DNA from: an uncultured Paenibacillaceae bacterium
GTDB lineage: Bacteria; Bacillota; Bacilli; Aneurinibacillales; Aneurinibacillaceae
Length of the DNA: 64,000 nt
Direction: 5' to 3'
Assembly (NCBI GenBank): GCA_946478845.1
Contig: CAMLDI010000016.1
Span: forward strand, 4,375 to 68,374
Below are positions 15,769-23,758 of the stretch, one piece after another (position 1 is the stretch's first letter; each line of letters opens with the position of its first letter). Both the position numbers and the translations under genes were made by a program. The notes under the pieces are model-generated. The model searched no databases. It was not told the DNA's origin and saw only the letters and a program-made list of their open reading frames with translations.

Positions 15769-17237
15769 TATTTAATTGCTCTGGATTGTTTAATAACTTT
15801 AATGGTTTTTAATGATTCGTCTTCAGGGCCCTGGACAGGCAATCCAGCCTTAATGTTTTCGATAATATAGTCAATGTTATCTTTGGAAATAATCTCCCCT
15901 GGAAGCAAGATGGGAATGCCAGGTGGGTAAACCATTACAAACTCTGCCATAATTCGATTGGCTGCTTCTTCTAAAGGGATGTATTCTGTTTCGGAATAAA
16001 AGGCTTCCCTTGGAGAAAGGGCTAGTTCTGGAATTTCAGGCAGGTGAACGTCTACGATTCTTGCTGATTCACTTCCCATATGAATCCGTGCCAGTTCTCG
16101 CAATGCTTGTACAAGGGTTGAAACAGTTAAAATGGTATCTCCTGGAGTGATAATACAAAGGATGTTGTATAAATCACTTAGCTCCACTTCAATATTATAT
16201 TTTTTTCTTAGCCAAACTTCTGCTTGATGTCCTGTTAAACCGAGTCCACGAACTTGAATAATCAATTTAGAGGGATCCATGTTGTAGGTGGCTTCACTAC
16301 CAAGAATTTCTTTCCCTACACAATATAATCCTGGAATTAAGTTGATTTCATCCCGGGCAAAAGTAGCTAAATCAATGACTTTTTCCATCATTTCTCTACC
16401 ATGCTCTACCAGCTGTTTCCTTGCTGTATCTAGGGAGGCCAGTAAAAGGTAAGAAGTAGATGTTGTTGTCAACATGCTAATAACGGATTTCACTCGATTT
16501 GCTGATATCCGCCCTTCACGTACATTGAGGATGGAACTTTGCGTCATAGAACCGCCTAATTTATGTACACTGGTTGCAGCAATATCAGCCCCAGCTTGCA
16601 TGGCAGACATAGGTAATTTTTCATGAAAATGAATATGAACACCATGGGCCTCGTCCACAAGTACAGGAACATCAAAGGAGTGGGCTACCTCCACAATTTC
16701 TTTCAAATTGGCTGATACACCAAAATAGGTAGGATTAATGACTAACAATCCTTTAGCTGTTGGATTTTGTTCCAACGCTTTACGGACCGCATTTGTTGTT
16801 ACCCCATGGGCAATCCCTAAATTCGCGTCCATCTCAGGATGGATAAAAACAGGAATCGCACCTGAGAATATAATGGCCGATAAAATAGATTTATGTACGT
16901 TCCGAGGAATAATTATTTTCTCCCCCGGCCCTACAACAGACATAATCATGGCCATAATGGCACCGCTGGTTCCTTGCACAGAGAAAAATGTATAATCAGC
17001 CCCGAAGGCTTCAGCAGCTAAATCCTGGGCTTCTTTAATAATTCCTTTTGGGTGATGCAAATCATCCAGAGGTGCAATGTTAATTAAATCAATGGAAAGT
17101 GCATTTTTCCCAATGAAATTATAGAATTCCGGGTACATGCCCGCCCCTTTTTTATGTCCGGGAATATGGAATTGAACCGGATTTCGTTTGGCATGTTCTA
17201 TAAGTCCTGTAAACAGGGGAGTTTTAGATTGATCCAC
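15768..17237 (-). CDS. speA: Arginine decarboxylase (Orn/Lys/Arg family, PLP)
   Basis: Converts arginine to agmatine, the entry to polyamine synthesis. About 489 residues with the fold-type I PLP site SVHKLGGS (Schiff-base Lys), FFSVQGTSGAI, VDEAHGVHIHFHE and the C-terminal domain with LGLTGHQAEVWLRKKYNIEVEL. It aligns in memory closely with B. subtilis SpeA. The GTG at 17237 (MDQSKTPLFTGL once initiated) with GGGGAATG upstream is preferred to the ATG at 17312, which would add a 25-residue tail absent from relatives. It is convergent with the SR1-like RNA. Its partner speD is at 21841; no agmatinase or spermidine synthase is in the window. Confidence 0.93.
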   Translation of the reverse strand: MDQSKTPLFTGLIEHAKRNPVQFHIPGHKKGAGMYPEFYNFIGKNALSIDLINIAPLDDLHHPKGIIKEAQDLAAEAFGADYTFFSVQGTSGAIMAMIMSVVGPGEKIIIPRNVHKSILSAIIFSGAIPVFIHPEMDANLGIAHGVTTNAVRKALEQNPTAKGLLVINPTYFGVSANLKEIVEVAHSFDVPVLVDEAHGVHIHFHEKLPMSAMQAGADIAATSVHKLGGSMTQSSILNVREGRISANRVKSVISMLTTTSTSYLLLASLDTARKQLVEHGREMMEKVIDLATFARDEINLIPGLYCVGKEILGSEATYNMDPSKLIIQVRGLGLTGHQAEVWLRKKYNIEVELSDLYNILCIITPGDTILTVSTLVQALRELARIHMGSESARIVDVHLPEIPELALSPREAFYSETEYIPLEEAANRIMAEFVMVYPPGIPILLPGEIISKDNIDYIIENIKAGLPVQGPEDESLKTIKVIKQSRAIK

Positions 17238-17417
17238 GGTACATTCCCCATTTCTTACTTTCAAAGTAGTTTTTAAACATATAGAGTATATCAAAATGTT
17301 CTTTAAATGCAAGGGACGAAATAAAAACGTGAAATATCTGAAAAATTCGAAAGGATTTTTAATAAAAAAGTCGAATAGTAATATATTCTAATGATTTTTA
17401 AAAGGAGGGGAGAAGCC

Positions 17418-18389
17418 ATGCAAACAAGAGTAACAGAACTGTTAGGGATACGCTATCCAATTATTCAAGGAGGATTAGCCTATCTTGCTTATTCCGAATT
17501 AGCTGCTGCAGTTTCAAACGCAGGAGGACTTGGTCAAATCACTGCAATGACTTTATCGACTCCTGAAGAGTTAAGAAGAGAAATTCAAAAAGTAAAACAA
17601 TTGACAAACAAACCCTTTGGCGTGAATTTCGCTATTGGCCAACATGGACGGTCTTATGAAGACATGTTAGATGTTGCTGTTGATGAAAAAGTGCCCGCCA
17701 TATCTATAACAGGCGGGAATCCGGCACCTATTCTTGATCGATTAAAAAATGAATCCATTCGTAGTCTTGTTCTGGTTGCTGGAGTTCGTCAGGCTGTAAA
17801 AGCAGAACAACTTGGCGCTGATATGGTAATGGTGGTAGGCCAGGAAGGTGGCGGACATCTTGGTCGCGATGACATTGGTACCATGATTCTTGTTCCCCGT
17901 GTTGTTGAATCAGTGTCAATCCCTGTAATTGCAAGCGGTGGCATTGGGGATGGAAATGGTTTTCTGGCTGCACTTGCTCTCGGAGCAGAGGGGATTGAAA
18001 TGGGTACCCGATTTATTGCTACAAAGGAATGTGTACATGCATCTGAAAAGTACAAAAGGGATATTTTGGAAGCGAAAGAAACAGATACTGTGATCATTAA
18101 AAGGACTCTTGGTGCACCAGGAAGGACATTAAAAACGGAATTAGCTCTCGAAATTATAAATCAAGAAAACAAAGGGGCTAATTATGAACAATTAAAAGAA
18201 ATGATTAGTGGGAAATCCAATCTTAAGTACATATATGAAGGGAATTCTGTCGAGGGATATGGATGGGCTGGCCAGGTAGTAGGGCTGATTCATGATATTC
18301 CTACAGTGCAGGAGTTGTTTGACAACATGGCAAAGGAAATAGAAAAAGGCTGCCATCGTTTAAATCAACTATTGTTAGAGGAGAAGTAA
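17418..18389 (+). CDS. Nitronate monooxygenase / 2-nitropropane dioxygenase family
   Basis: An FMN-dependent TIM-barrel protein of about 323 residues: PIIQGGLAYLAYSELAAAVSNAGGLGQI at the N terminus, the flavin-site GGNP, the GQEGGGHLGRDD loop with the conserved His, PVIASGGIGDGNG and the phosphate-binding GIEMGTRFIA. Relatives oxidise alkyl nitronates; FabK, an enoyl-ACP reductase, is a close cousin. FabI is already present, and the length and loop resemble B. subtilis YrpB, so nitronate oxidation is favoured. ATG 17418 follows AAGGAGGGG; the earlier ATG at 17391 has no ribosome site. Confidence 0.82.
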   Translation: MQTRVTELLGIRYPIIQGGLAYLAYSELAAAVSNAGGLGQITAMTLSTPEELRREIQKVKQLTNKPFGVNFAIGQHGRSYEDMLDVAVDEKVPAISITGGNPAPILDRLKNESIRSLVLVAGVRQAVKAEQLGADMVMVVGQEGGGHLGRDDIGTMILVPRVVESVSIPVIASGGIGDGNGFLAALALGAEGIEMGTRFIATKECVHASEKYKRDILEAKETDTVIIKRTLGAPGRTLKTELALEIINQENKGANYEQLKEMISGKSNLKYIYEGNSVEGYGWAGQVVGLIHDIPTVQELFDNMAKEIEKGCHRLNQLLLEEK

Positions 18390-18408
18390 AGGCTAAACTG
18401 CCTTTACT
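18385..18408. terminator. Hairpin between convergent genes
   Basis: AGTAAAGGC (18385-18393) pairs with GCCTTTACT (18400-18408); the flanking T runs are short, so terminator strength is uncertain. It overlaps the stop codons of both genes. Confidence 0.5.
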
Positions 18409-19031
18409 CTTCCTTTAGCCAATTCATATAGAGGTTTTAAGGTGAGAAAAGTGGATTCAATAAGATTCATTAATTCTTTTCCATCGCTAACTGAAGGATG
18501 TGTGGAATTGAGGTTTATGCCACATAGAAGTTCAGACTTTTTATTATTTTTCAACTTATTCAGGATTAACTCCATTTTGTTGTCATTCATTTTAAAATGG
18601 GGAATGCTATCAGGTAAGGTATGATCAATTGACCAAACATAGTTTTCCGGAATATGTTTTTTGATGGTTGACCAATTTTCTATTAATTTTTGAGCATAAT
18701 TTCCTTTAATGGGAGACTCATAAATGATTGCAAACCATATGAAAAGATGGGATTGCCATAGACCGACCTGGAAATGAGGCAAAGATTTATATCCTCTTTT
18801 GTTTGTAGACCAGGCCACCCATGTATCATTTGGGGGATTAACAGTTCTTCGTGCGTGTTTAGCAACATGAAAAAAGAATTCCTCACCAAGTTCTTGAGAT
18901 AAAATAGGAGAAAAAGCCCTTCCTATTTCTTCTAATTGAGGGCGAATGATTGTTTTTATGGCTTCCATCCTTGGTTCAAGACCAGGAATCGTAAACACAT
19001 CAAAGGAATTTTGTTGAAAACCGCGTAACAT
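18393..19031 (-). CDS. yktB: YktB/UPF0637 (DUF1054) family protein
   Basis: A 212-residue soluble protein with the family blocks VFTIPGLEPRMEAIKTIIRP, HVAKHARRTVNPPNDTWVAW, RGYKSLPHFQVGLW, FIWFAIIYESP and ELLCGINL. The family is confined to Bacilli and related Firmicutes and has a solved structure but no assigned function. AAGGAGG precedes the ATG on the minus strand. It stands alone between convergent and divergent neighbours. Confidence 0.85.
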   Translation of the reverse strand: MLRGFQQNSFDVFTIPGLEPRMEAIKTIIRPQLEEIGRAFSPILSQELGEEFFFHVAKHARRTVNPPNDTWVAWSTNKRGYKSLPHFQVGLWQSHLFIWFAIIYESPIKGNYAQKLIENWSTIKKHIPENYVWSIDHTLPDSIPHFKMNDNKMELILNKLKNNKKSELLCGINLNSTHPSVSDGKELMNLIESTFLTLKPLYELAKGRVKAV

Positions 19032-19159
19032 CGAACATTGCCTCCTTTTCCTTTCTTTTTTAGTACTTTAACATACCATGTAAGGATATAAAAGGATAAA
19101 AACACCAAAAAAGTAGAAAGCGTTTTCATTATAACCATTCCTGTGGAGGTGCCTTATTT

Positions 19160-20665
19160 ATGAAGATATCAGTTTTAGCAGAACAAATTACATCTGTTGC
19201 AACAGAATGTTTAATGGTTACTTATTGTGAAGATCAAAACTTTGTAAGAGGGTATACCAATCGAGTTGACCAGGCCCTGGATGGCCGAATTTCCAAATTA
19301 ATTTCCGATAAAGAAATTAAAGGAAAATTAGGGGAAGTAACAATGTTGCATAACTGGGGCAAAATTGCAGCCCAGCGAACCCTTGTTGTTGGATTAGGGA
19401 AAGAAGAGAAATTAACCATTGATAAAATTAGAGATGCCATTGGAACTGCTGCTCGGTTTGCTGCGAAAAAAGGGATCAAACAGGTGGCTTTTGCAGTTTC
19501 CAATTATTATGTAGAAAAGAAATTTTGGAACACAGTAGATGCGATTCAGGCAGTGGTTGAAGGGGTTGAATTAGGGTCTTACAGTTTTCCAGGTTATAAA
19601 AAAGACAATCCTAAACAATGTATTGAGGAATTCATCTTGATTGTAAAACCAGAATTAGAAAGAGGGGCAGTTGATGCAGGGGTAACCCGGGCTGATGTAG
19701 CAGCAACATCCACCACATTAGCAAGGGATCTGGTAAATGAACCCGGAAATTTCATGACTCCTTCTATTTTAGCAGAGAGAGCCAAAGGAGTTGCTGAAAA
19801 GCGCAATCTTGAGTTTAATGTTTTAAATAAAAATGAGTTGGAACAATTAGGAATGGGAGCCCTTCTTGGAGTTGGGCAGGCAAGTGCTAATGAACCTAAA
19901 ATGATTGTTCTAAAGTATAAAGGGGACCCAGATAGCCAGGAAATATTGGCATTTGTAGGTAAAGGGGTCACTTTCGATAGTGGTGGAATTCAGGTGAAAC
20001 CTGATGAACATATGGGGGATATGAAAACAGATATGGCTGGGGCTGCTGCAGTTATTGGAGCTATGGATGCCATTGGAGAGCTTCAACCTCATGTGAATGC
20101 AATTGCTGTAATTCCTACATGTGAGAATCTCATTGCTGGAAATAATTTGAAACCAGGGGATGTTATTACTTCTTTCTCTGGTAAAACCATCGAAATTATC
20201 CACACAGATGCTGAAGGACGCTTAATTTTGGCTGATGGGATTTCCTATGCTAAACATTTAGGTGCCACAAGAATTGTTGATGTTGCAACCTTAACAGGTT
20301 CTGTCATTTCTGCTTTAGGGCACACAACAACAGGGATTATGTCAAACAATCAAGATTTATTAGACGAGTTAAAAGAAGCAGCGCAGATTTCAGGTGAAAA
20401 AGTTTGGGAACTGCCCAATTTTGAGGAGTATCAAGAATTAATTGAGAGTGAAATTGCAGACGTTAAGAACGATGCAGGAAGACCAGCAGGTTGTATCCAA
20501 GGTGGAGTATTCTTGGGGGCTTTTGCAGAAGATACCCCTTGGGTACATATGGATATCGCTGGAACAGCAACAACAGAAAAGGATAAAGGCCATAATCCAG
20601 CTGGGGCTACCGGGGTAGCTGTACGGACATTAATTCAGCTAGCCATTCGTTTTGGGGGTAAATAA
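19160..20665 (+). CDS. pepA: Leucyl/cytosol aminopeptidase PepA (M17)
   Basis: Two-metal aminopeptidase removing N-terminal residues from peptides. The 501 residues have the N-terminal macro-like domain and the C-terminal M17 catalytic domain: GKGVTFDSGGI (first metal ligands and Lys), DMKTDMAGAAAV, and the signature HTDAEGRLILAD with Asp and Glu ligands and Arg. Length is typical. TGGAGGTG precedes the ATG. It is convergent with a minus-strand coiled-coil protein whose stop directly abuts its own. Confidence 0.94.
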   Translation: MKISVLAEQITSVATECLMVTYCEDQNFVRGYTNRVDQALDGRISKLISDKEIKGKLGEVTMLHNWGKIAAQRTLVVGLGKEEKLTIDKIRDAIGTAARFAAKKGIKQVAFAVSNYYVEKKFWNTVDAIQAVVEGVELGSYSFPGYKKDNPKQCIEEFILIVKPELERGAVDAGVTRADVAATSTTLARDLVNEPGNFMTPSILAERAKGVAEKRNLEFNVLNKNELEQLGMGALLGVGQASANEPKMIVLKYKGDPDSQEILAFVGKGVTFDSGGIQVKPDEHMGDMKTDMAGAAAVIGAMDAIGELQPHVNAIAVIPTCENLIAGNNLKPGDVITSFSGKTIEIIHTDAEGRLILADGISYAKHLGATRIVDVATLTGSVISALGHTTTGIMSNNQDLLDELKEAAQISGEKVWELPNFEEYQELIESEIADVKNDAGRPAGCIQGGVFLGAFAEDTPWVHMDIAGTATTEKDKGHNPAGATGVAVRTLIQLAIRFGGK

Positions 20666-21004
20666 TTAGTTTAAAAATCGTTGTAACATTTTTTGCAATG
20701 CGGGATTTTGCAATAGTTCCATCATTTGCACGATGTTGAAATCACCCAGTCCCAGGGCAGATAAAGGATTGGAAGCCGTCTCTTTTTTCTCCGGTTTGTT
20801 ACGGGCAAAGGAAAAGAGGCGGTTCTTTTTTCTTTCTGTTTTTTTCTGTTGTTTACTTTCAATATTTTCAATTTGATTCTCAATCCTACGCATTGAATGC
20901 AGCAAGTTTGAAACATCCTTTTTTAGATCTTCAATTTGTACTAAAATTTCTTCTTGTTGTTTATGTACCTTTTTCCATTGAGGGCTCCGTTGGCTTTTTT
21001 TCAT
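20666..21004 (-). CDS. Small coiled-coil protein, function unknown
   Basis: A 112-residue, strongly basic protein. Residues 8-55 form a predicted coiled coil with heptad leucine/isoleucine (EEILVQIEDLKKDVSNLLHSM, IENQIENIES), then a Lys-rich linker, and a short C-terminal helix FNIVQMMELLQNPALQKMLQRF. No transmembrane segment. I do not recognise the family. It could interact with DNA, membrane or another coiled-coil protein, but nothing shows which. The last codon touches the pepA stop, and no terminator is visible between them. Confidence 0.65.
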   Translation of the reverse strand: MKKSQRSPQWKKVHKQQEEILVQIEDLKKDVSNLLHSMRRIENQIENIESKQQKKTERKKNRLFSFARNKPEKKETASNPLSALGLGDFNIVQMMELLQNPALQKMLQRFLN

Positions 21005-21157
21005 TTATGATTCACTCCATTCCACAGGCTCTCTATAGTTTATGTACAGAAGATTTTCTCTGGCACTAAAGCATGGCCCAAAAAATTGTGGTAATTATAA
21101 GATTAATTGATATAAAATAAGGTCTATGAATTAACAGTGGAAGGATGAAAAAAAGAA

Positions 21158-21661
21158 ATGAATGTGGAATTAAACACAGAAACATTAGCATTAATTTGTG
21201 GGGTGCTTGGGGTATTATTTGTAATTTTACTAATTTGGAATATTATCCTTTCTGCAAAGCTGGGTAAAGTAAAAAAACAATTTCTCCGTCTTGCTAAAGG
21301 GACTTCAGAAGAAAACCTGGAAGAAATCCTTAATGGATTATTTGCAAAGATAGAGGAAATGGATCAATCCCATGGTGGAATTCGGGAAGAAATTAACGGT
21401 CTTAAGAACTCTATTACGACGGTGAAAGGAAGAATGGGTCTTGTCCGATTCTCTGCCTTTGATCAACAGGGGAGCGATTTAAGCTTTTCTCTGGCATTGC
21501 TTGATGAGGAACAGAATGGGGTTGTATTAACCAGTTTATTCGGGCGAGATGATTCAAGAATATATGCAAAACCAGTTGAGAATGCACAATCTATTTATAA
21601 CTTAACTGATGAGGAAAAAAGGGCTATTCAAGTTGCATCAGAAAATAGGCTTACAAACTAA
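21158..21661 (+). CDS. DUF4446 membrane-anchored protein
   Basis: A 167-residue protein with one N-terminal membrane helix (about residues 8-32), a short coiled coil (35-90) and the conserved C-terminal segment VRFSAFDQQGSDLSFSLALLDEEQNGVVLTSLFGRDDSRIYAKPV that marks DUF4446 (YyaB-like) proteins of Firmicutes. The function is unknown; in relatives the gene often lies near chromosome partitioning genes, which is not the case here. The GGAAGGATG region lies before the ATG. The protein is probably anchored in the membrane with the C domain in the cytoplasm. Confidence 0.8.
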   Translation: MNVELNTETLALICGVLGVLFVILLIWNIILSAKLGKVKKQFLRLAKGTSEENLEEILNGLFAKIEEMDQSHGGIREEINGLKNSITTVKGRMGLVRFSAFDQQGSDLSFSLALLDEEQNGVVLTSLFGRDDSRIYAKPVENAQSIYNLTDEEKRAIQVASENRLTN

Positions 21662-21735
21662 AAAAAAGTATTGAAAGTTGCTTCAATCCATGGTATTTTA
21701 AAGTTCGTCAAGGAAAAATTAGATAGGAACCAGGA

Positions 21736-21830
21736 TTCACTTAAAGGGTGGGATATGAAATCGCTCACTTGCCCCCGTGGTGAATGACGTAGGTCCTAGA
21801 GATGTTTTAATTCTCATCCTAGGAAAGGGG
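21736..21830 (+). promoter_or_regulatory. Structured 5' leader of speD
   Basis: A GC-richer segment before speD folds into two elements. TTCAC (21736-21740) pairs with GTGAA (21780-21784), enclosing GGGTGGG against CCCCC. A second hairpin follows: TCCTAG-A-GATG (21794-21804) pairs with CATC-CTAGGA (21815-21824) with one bulged A, ending right at the AAAGGGG ribosome site. Such placement suits translational control of AdoMet decarboxylase, for example by polyamines or AdoMet. It does not match the SAM-I, SAM-II, SMK, T-box or ykkC consensus patterns I know. Function is inferred. Confidence 0.45.
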
Positions 21831-21840
21831 GAACCGGAAG

Positions 21841-22248
21841 ATGGAATACTCAACTTTCGGAAGACACATCGCTGTAGATGTTTGGGGAGTGGACTTTGAA
21901 CAACTTAATAATTCTGAGTTTTTAACCAATCATATGGTTGAAGCTGCAGATGTATGTGGTGCTACGGTATTATCTGTTCAATCAAAGCAATTTGAACCAC
22001 AAGGCGCAACTGTTTTGGTAATGCTCTCTGAGAGTCATATTTCAATTCATACCTACCCCGAAAAAGGGTTTGCAGCTCTTGATTGTTATACCTGTGGGGA
22101 TACGGTTGACCCGCAATTAGCGATTGATTACCTGGTATCTATCCTCAAACCAGAACGTTACTACGCTAAGAAAATTATTCGTGGAATTGGCGAACTTGAG
22201 GTCGTAACACCAGAACTTAAACTTGGCTATGCACTCGTGACAGAATAA
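21841..22248 (+). CDS. speD: S-adenosylmethionine decarboxylase proenzyme
   Basis: Makes decarboxylated AdoMet, the aminopropyl donor for spermidine. It is a class 1b bacterial proenzyme of 135 residues that self-cleaves at Glu64-Ser65 in LSESHISIHTYPE to leave a pyruvoyl group; His70, the acid-base Cys in DCYTCGD and the Glu after TYP are present. It is slightly longer at the C terminus than B. subtilis SpeD (126). AAAGGGGG precedes the ATG. The structured leader just upstream suggests control at translation. It works with arginine decarboxylase SpeA (15768) in the same region. Confidence 0.95.
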   Translation: MEYSTFGRHIAVDVWGVDFEQLNNSEFLTNHMVEAADVCGATVLSVQSKQFEPQGATVLVMLSESHISIHTYPEKGFAALDCYTCGDTVDPQLAIDYLVSILKPERYYAKKIIRGIGELEVVTPELKLGYALVTE

Positions 22249-22314
22249 AGGGAGATACATTGTATCTTCCTTTTTTTATTCGAGTTATCTAATTCCAGAT
22301 AAGGAGCGACAAAA

Positions 22315-22569
22315 ATGGAAGGAATGGAATGGCATTTTTTGGTTGATTGGAAATTTTATATTTTAGCAATATTATTAGGAGCTACTTATAAACTGGGTTT
22401 TGCCCGAAAACTACCCCTTTTAAAATCTGTTATTGTTTATTTTGTATTAGTTTTAGGAGCTATTCCTTTATATGCTTTAATGCTATTTGGATTGCCTATG
22501 ATTCCAGCATTAGCGGTTGCAGTAGTGATTCTTTTAATTGCTCGTTTTCGCATGAAGAAATCAGCATGA
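22315..22569 (+). CDS. ylaH: YlaH-like small membrane protein
   Basis: An 84-residue protein with three predicted membrane helices (about 12-25, 38-57, 62-78). The segment YKLGFARKLPLLKSVIVYFVL matches the YlaH family core. Function is unknown. TAAGGAGCG lies before the ATG. The order ylaH, ylaL, ylaJ, ylaK is the B. subtilis yla region, which supports the name. Confidence 0.8.
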   Translation: MEGMEWHFLVDWKFYILAILLGATYKLGFARKLPLLKSVIVYFVLVLGAIPLYALMLFGLPMIPALAVAVVILLIARFRMKKSA

Positions 22570-22638
22570 AAATAATCATGTTGAATTTCCTATCTTTTCC
22601 GTTATAAAATAAAGGTAATAGATAAGGGAGGTTTGCCT

Positions 22639-23100
22639 ATGGCGGAAATCGTCTCTCAATCATTGAATCAAGATTTACTGCCTTTATTGCAGACAGAACA
22701 TTTAGCAACCTTATCAACAATTGGAGTGGATGGTGTACCTTGTGTAAATGCAATTTCCTGGGTTTATGCACCTAATCCTTCCAGGATTTATTTAGCTGTA
22801 AATAGCCGTTCTCAAGTACTTGAGAACATTAGAAAGCATGAACATGTGGTTTTAACGGTTTTTGGTTCAGGTTCTATTTTTGCCATTGTTGGAAAAGCCA
22901 GTGTAAAAATGGATCGAATTGATCAAGTGCCAATTAAATTATCTATGGTAGAGATTGCCATTGAAGAAATTCGAGATGTCATGTTTTATGGGGCGTCTCT
23001 TACTGCATGTCCAAAATTTGAAAAAACATATGATGCACATGTAGCTGAACAATTAGATCACCTTGTATTAGAAGCATTAAAAAATGCCAAGTCTATTTGA
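22639..23100 (+). CDS. ylaL: Pyridoxamine 5'-phosphate oxidase-like FMN-binding protein (YlaL)
   Basis: A split-barrel flavin-binding protein of 153 residues: HLATLSTIGVDGVPCVNAISWVY, IYLAVNSRSQVLENIRKHEHVVLTVFG and a helical C-terminal part. Members of this fold are flavin reductases, heme-degrading or PNPOx-like; the substrate is not evident. ATG 22639 has AAGGGAGG eight bases upstream; the TTG at 22633 is too close. In B. subtilis the homologue sits between ylaH and ylaJ as here. Confidence 0.78.
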   Translation: MAEIVSQSLNQDLLPLLQTEHLATLSTIGVDGVPCVNAISWVYAPNPSRIYLAVNSRSQVLENIRKHEHVVLTVFGSGSIFAIVGKASVKMDRIDQVPIKLSMVEIAIEEIRDVMFYGASLTACPKFEKTYDAHVAEQLDHLVLEALKNAKSI

Positions 23101-23116
23101 CCTGGCATTTTTTCTT
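23078..23116. terminator. Bidirectional terminator between ylaL and ylaJ
   Basis: AAAAAATGCCA-A-GTC pairs with GAC-C-TGGCATTTTTT, loop TATTT, A and T tracts on both sides. Confidence 0.82.
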
Positions 23117-23119
23117 TTC

Positions 23120-23590
23120 TTAACGTTGTTGCTTTGCTCGTATATCTGTTGGTGTTTGGGGAATAAGTCTTCCTGTAATATCAGCGAGTTCTTCTGCAAT
23201 TCCTGCAATGGGGCGTCCTTTGCGTATATCTTCATTCATTTCGCGAATACGTTGTACCAGTCCAGGATCTGCGGTAACCAGAGCAGTGGCACCCAACGGA
23301 TCTTCCTTTAAGGATTCTGCGACAGAATATTTAATTGTTCCAACCCTGGACCGTTCTAATTTATCATCAACTGTAATGCCAACAACTGCTACTTTATTGA
23401 CTACAACAGCTGTTGCTTTTTGTACACCTTTTACCCTGGTTGCCAAATCTACCAGATGGTCCGCTTTTGATGTGGAATTTGTTTGCTGAATGTTTGTTTG
23501 ATTTTGAGGGTTAGCAGGTTTGCTTGCCTGGCTGCATCCGCTTATAATCAACAAGAGGAGCAATAAGGAAAATACCCATCTCATACTCAT
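23120..23590 (-). CDS. ylaJ: YhcN/YlaJ family spore lipoprotein
   Basis: About 156 residues: a lipoprotein signal peptide with lipobox LIISGC (Cys near residue 18), a low-complexity N/Q/S/T linker, then the YhcN/YlaJ domain (HLVDLATRVKGVQKATAVVVNKVAVVGITVD, followed by VAESLKEDPLGATALVTADPGLVQRI). Relatives are forespore-expressed lipoproteins of the inner spore membrane that influence germination or outgrowth. A start at 23590, with AAAGGA upstream on the minus strand, removes a spurious 44-residue extension. A forespore-type promoter candidate lies upstream (23627-23655). Confidence 0.87.
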   Translation of the reverse strand: MSMRWVFSLLLLLLIISGCSQASKPANPQNQTNIQQTNSTSKADHLVDLATRVKGVQKATAVVVNKVAVVGITVDDKLERSRVGTIKYSVAESLKEDPLGATALVTADPGLVQRIREMNEDIRKGRPIAGIAEELADITGRLIPQTPTDIRAKQQR

Positions 23591-23626
23591 CATGCATCCT
23601 TTCTGGCTAATAAAAAGTAGTGTTGT

Positions 23627-23655
23627 TAGTATTTCACACAGAAAGAAAGGTATAC
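23627..23655 (-). promoter_or_regulatory. Forespore-type (sigma-F/G) promoter candidate for ylaJ
   Basis: On the minus strand GTATA (23655-23651), 14 bases, TGAAATACTA (23636-23627). The latter matches nine of ten positions of the sigma-F -10 consensus GGNRANAHTR and also contains ATACTA typical of sigma-G. The spacing is 1-2 bases short of usual. Known forespore expression of this family supports it. Confidence 0.45.
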
Positions 23656-23758
23656 CCTGATTTGTACTACAATAAAATAATTTAAGCACGTACAAGAATT
23701 CTGTAAAAACCATATAGTACAAATAAGCAAGGATATACAGGCTTGGGGAGGCGAAACA

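Noticed and set aside
17418..18389. FabK, a second enoyl-ACP reductase
   Set aside because: FabI is present, there are no fatty acid genes beside it, and the overall pattern is that of nitronate monooxygenase; FabK remains a weak alternative.
21740..21800. T-box leader before speD (GGGTGG present)
   Set aside because: The T-box sequence itself and a competing terminator are missing, and speD is not an amino-acid-charging or transport gene.
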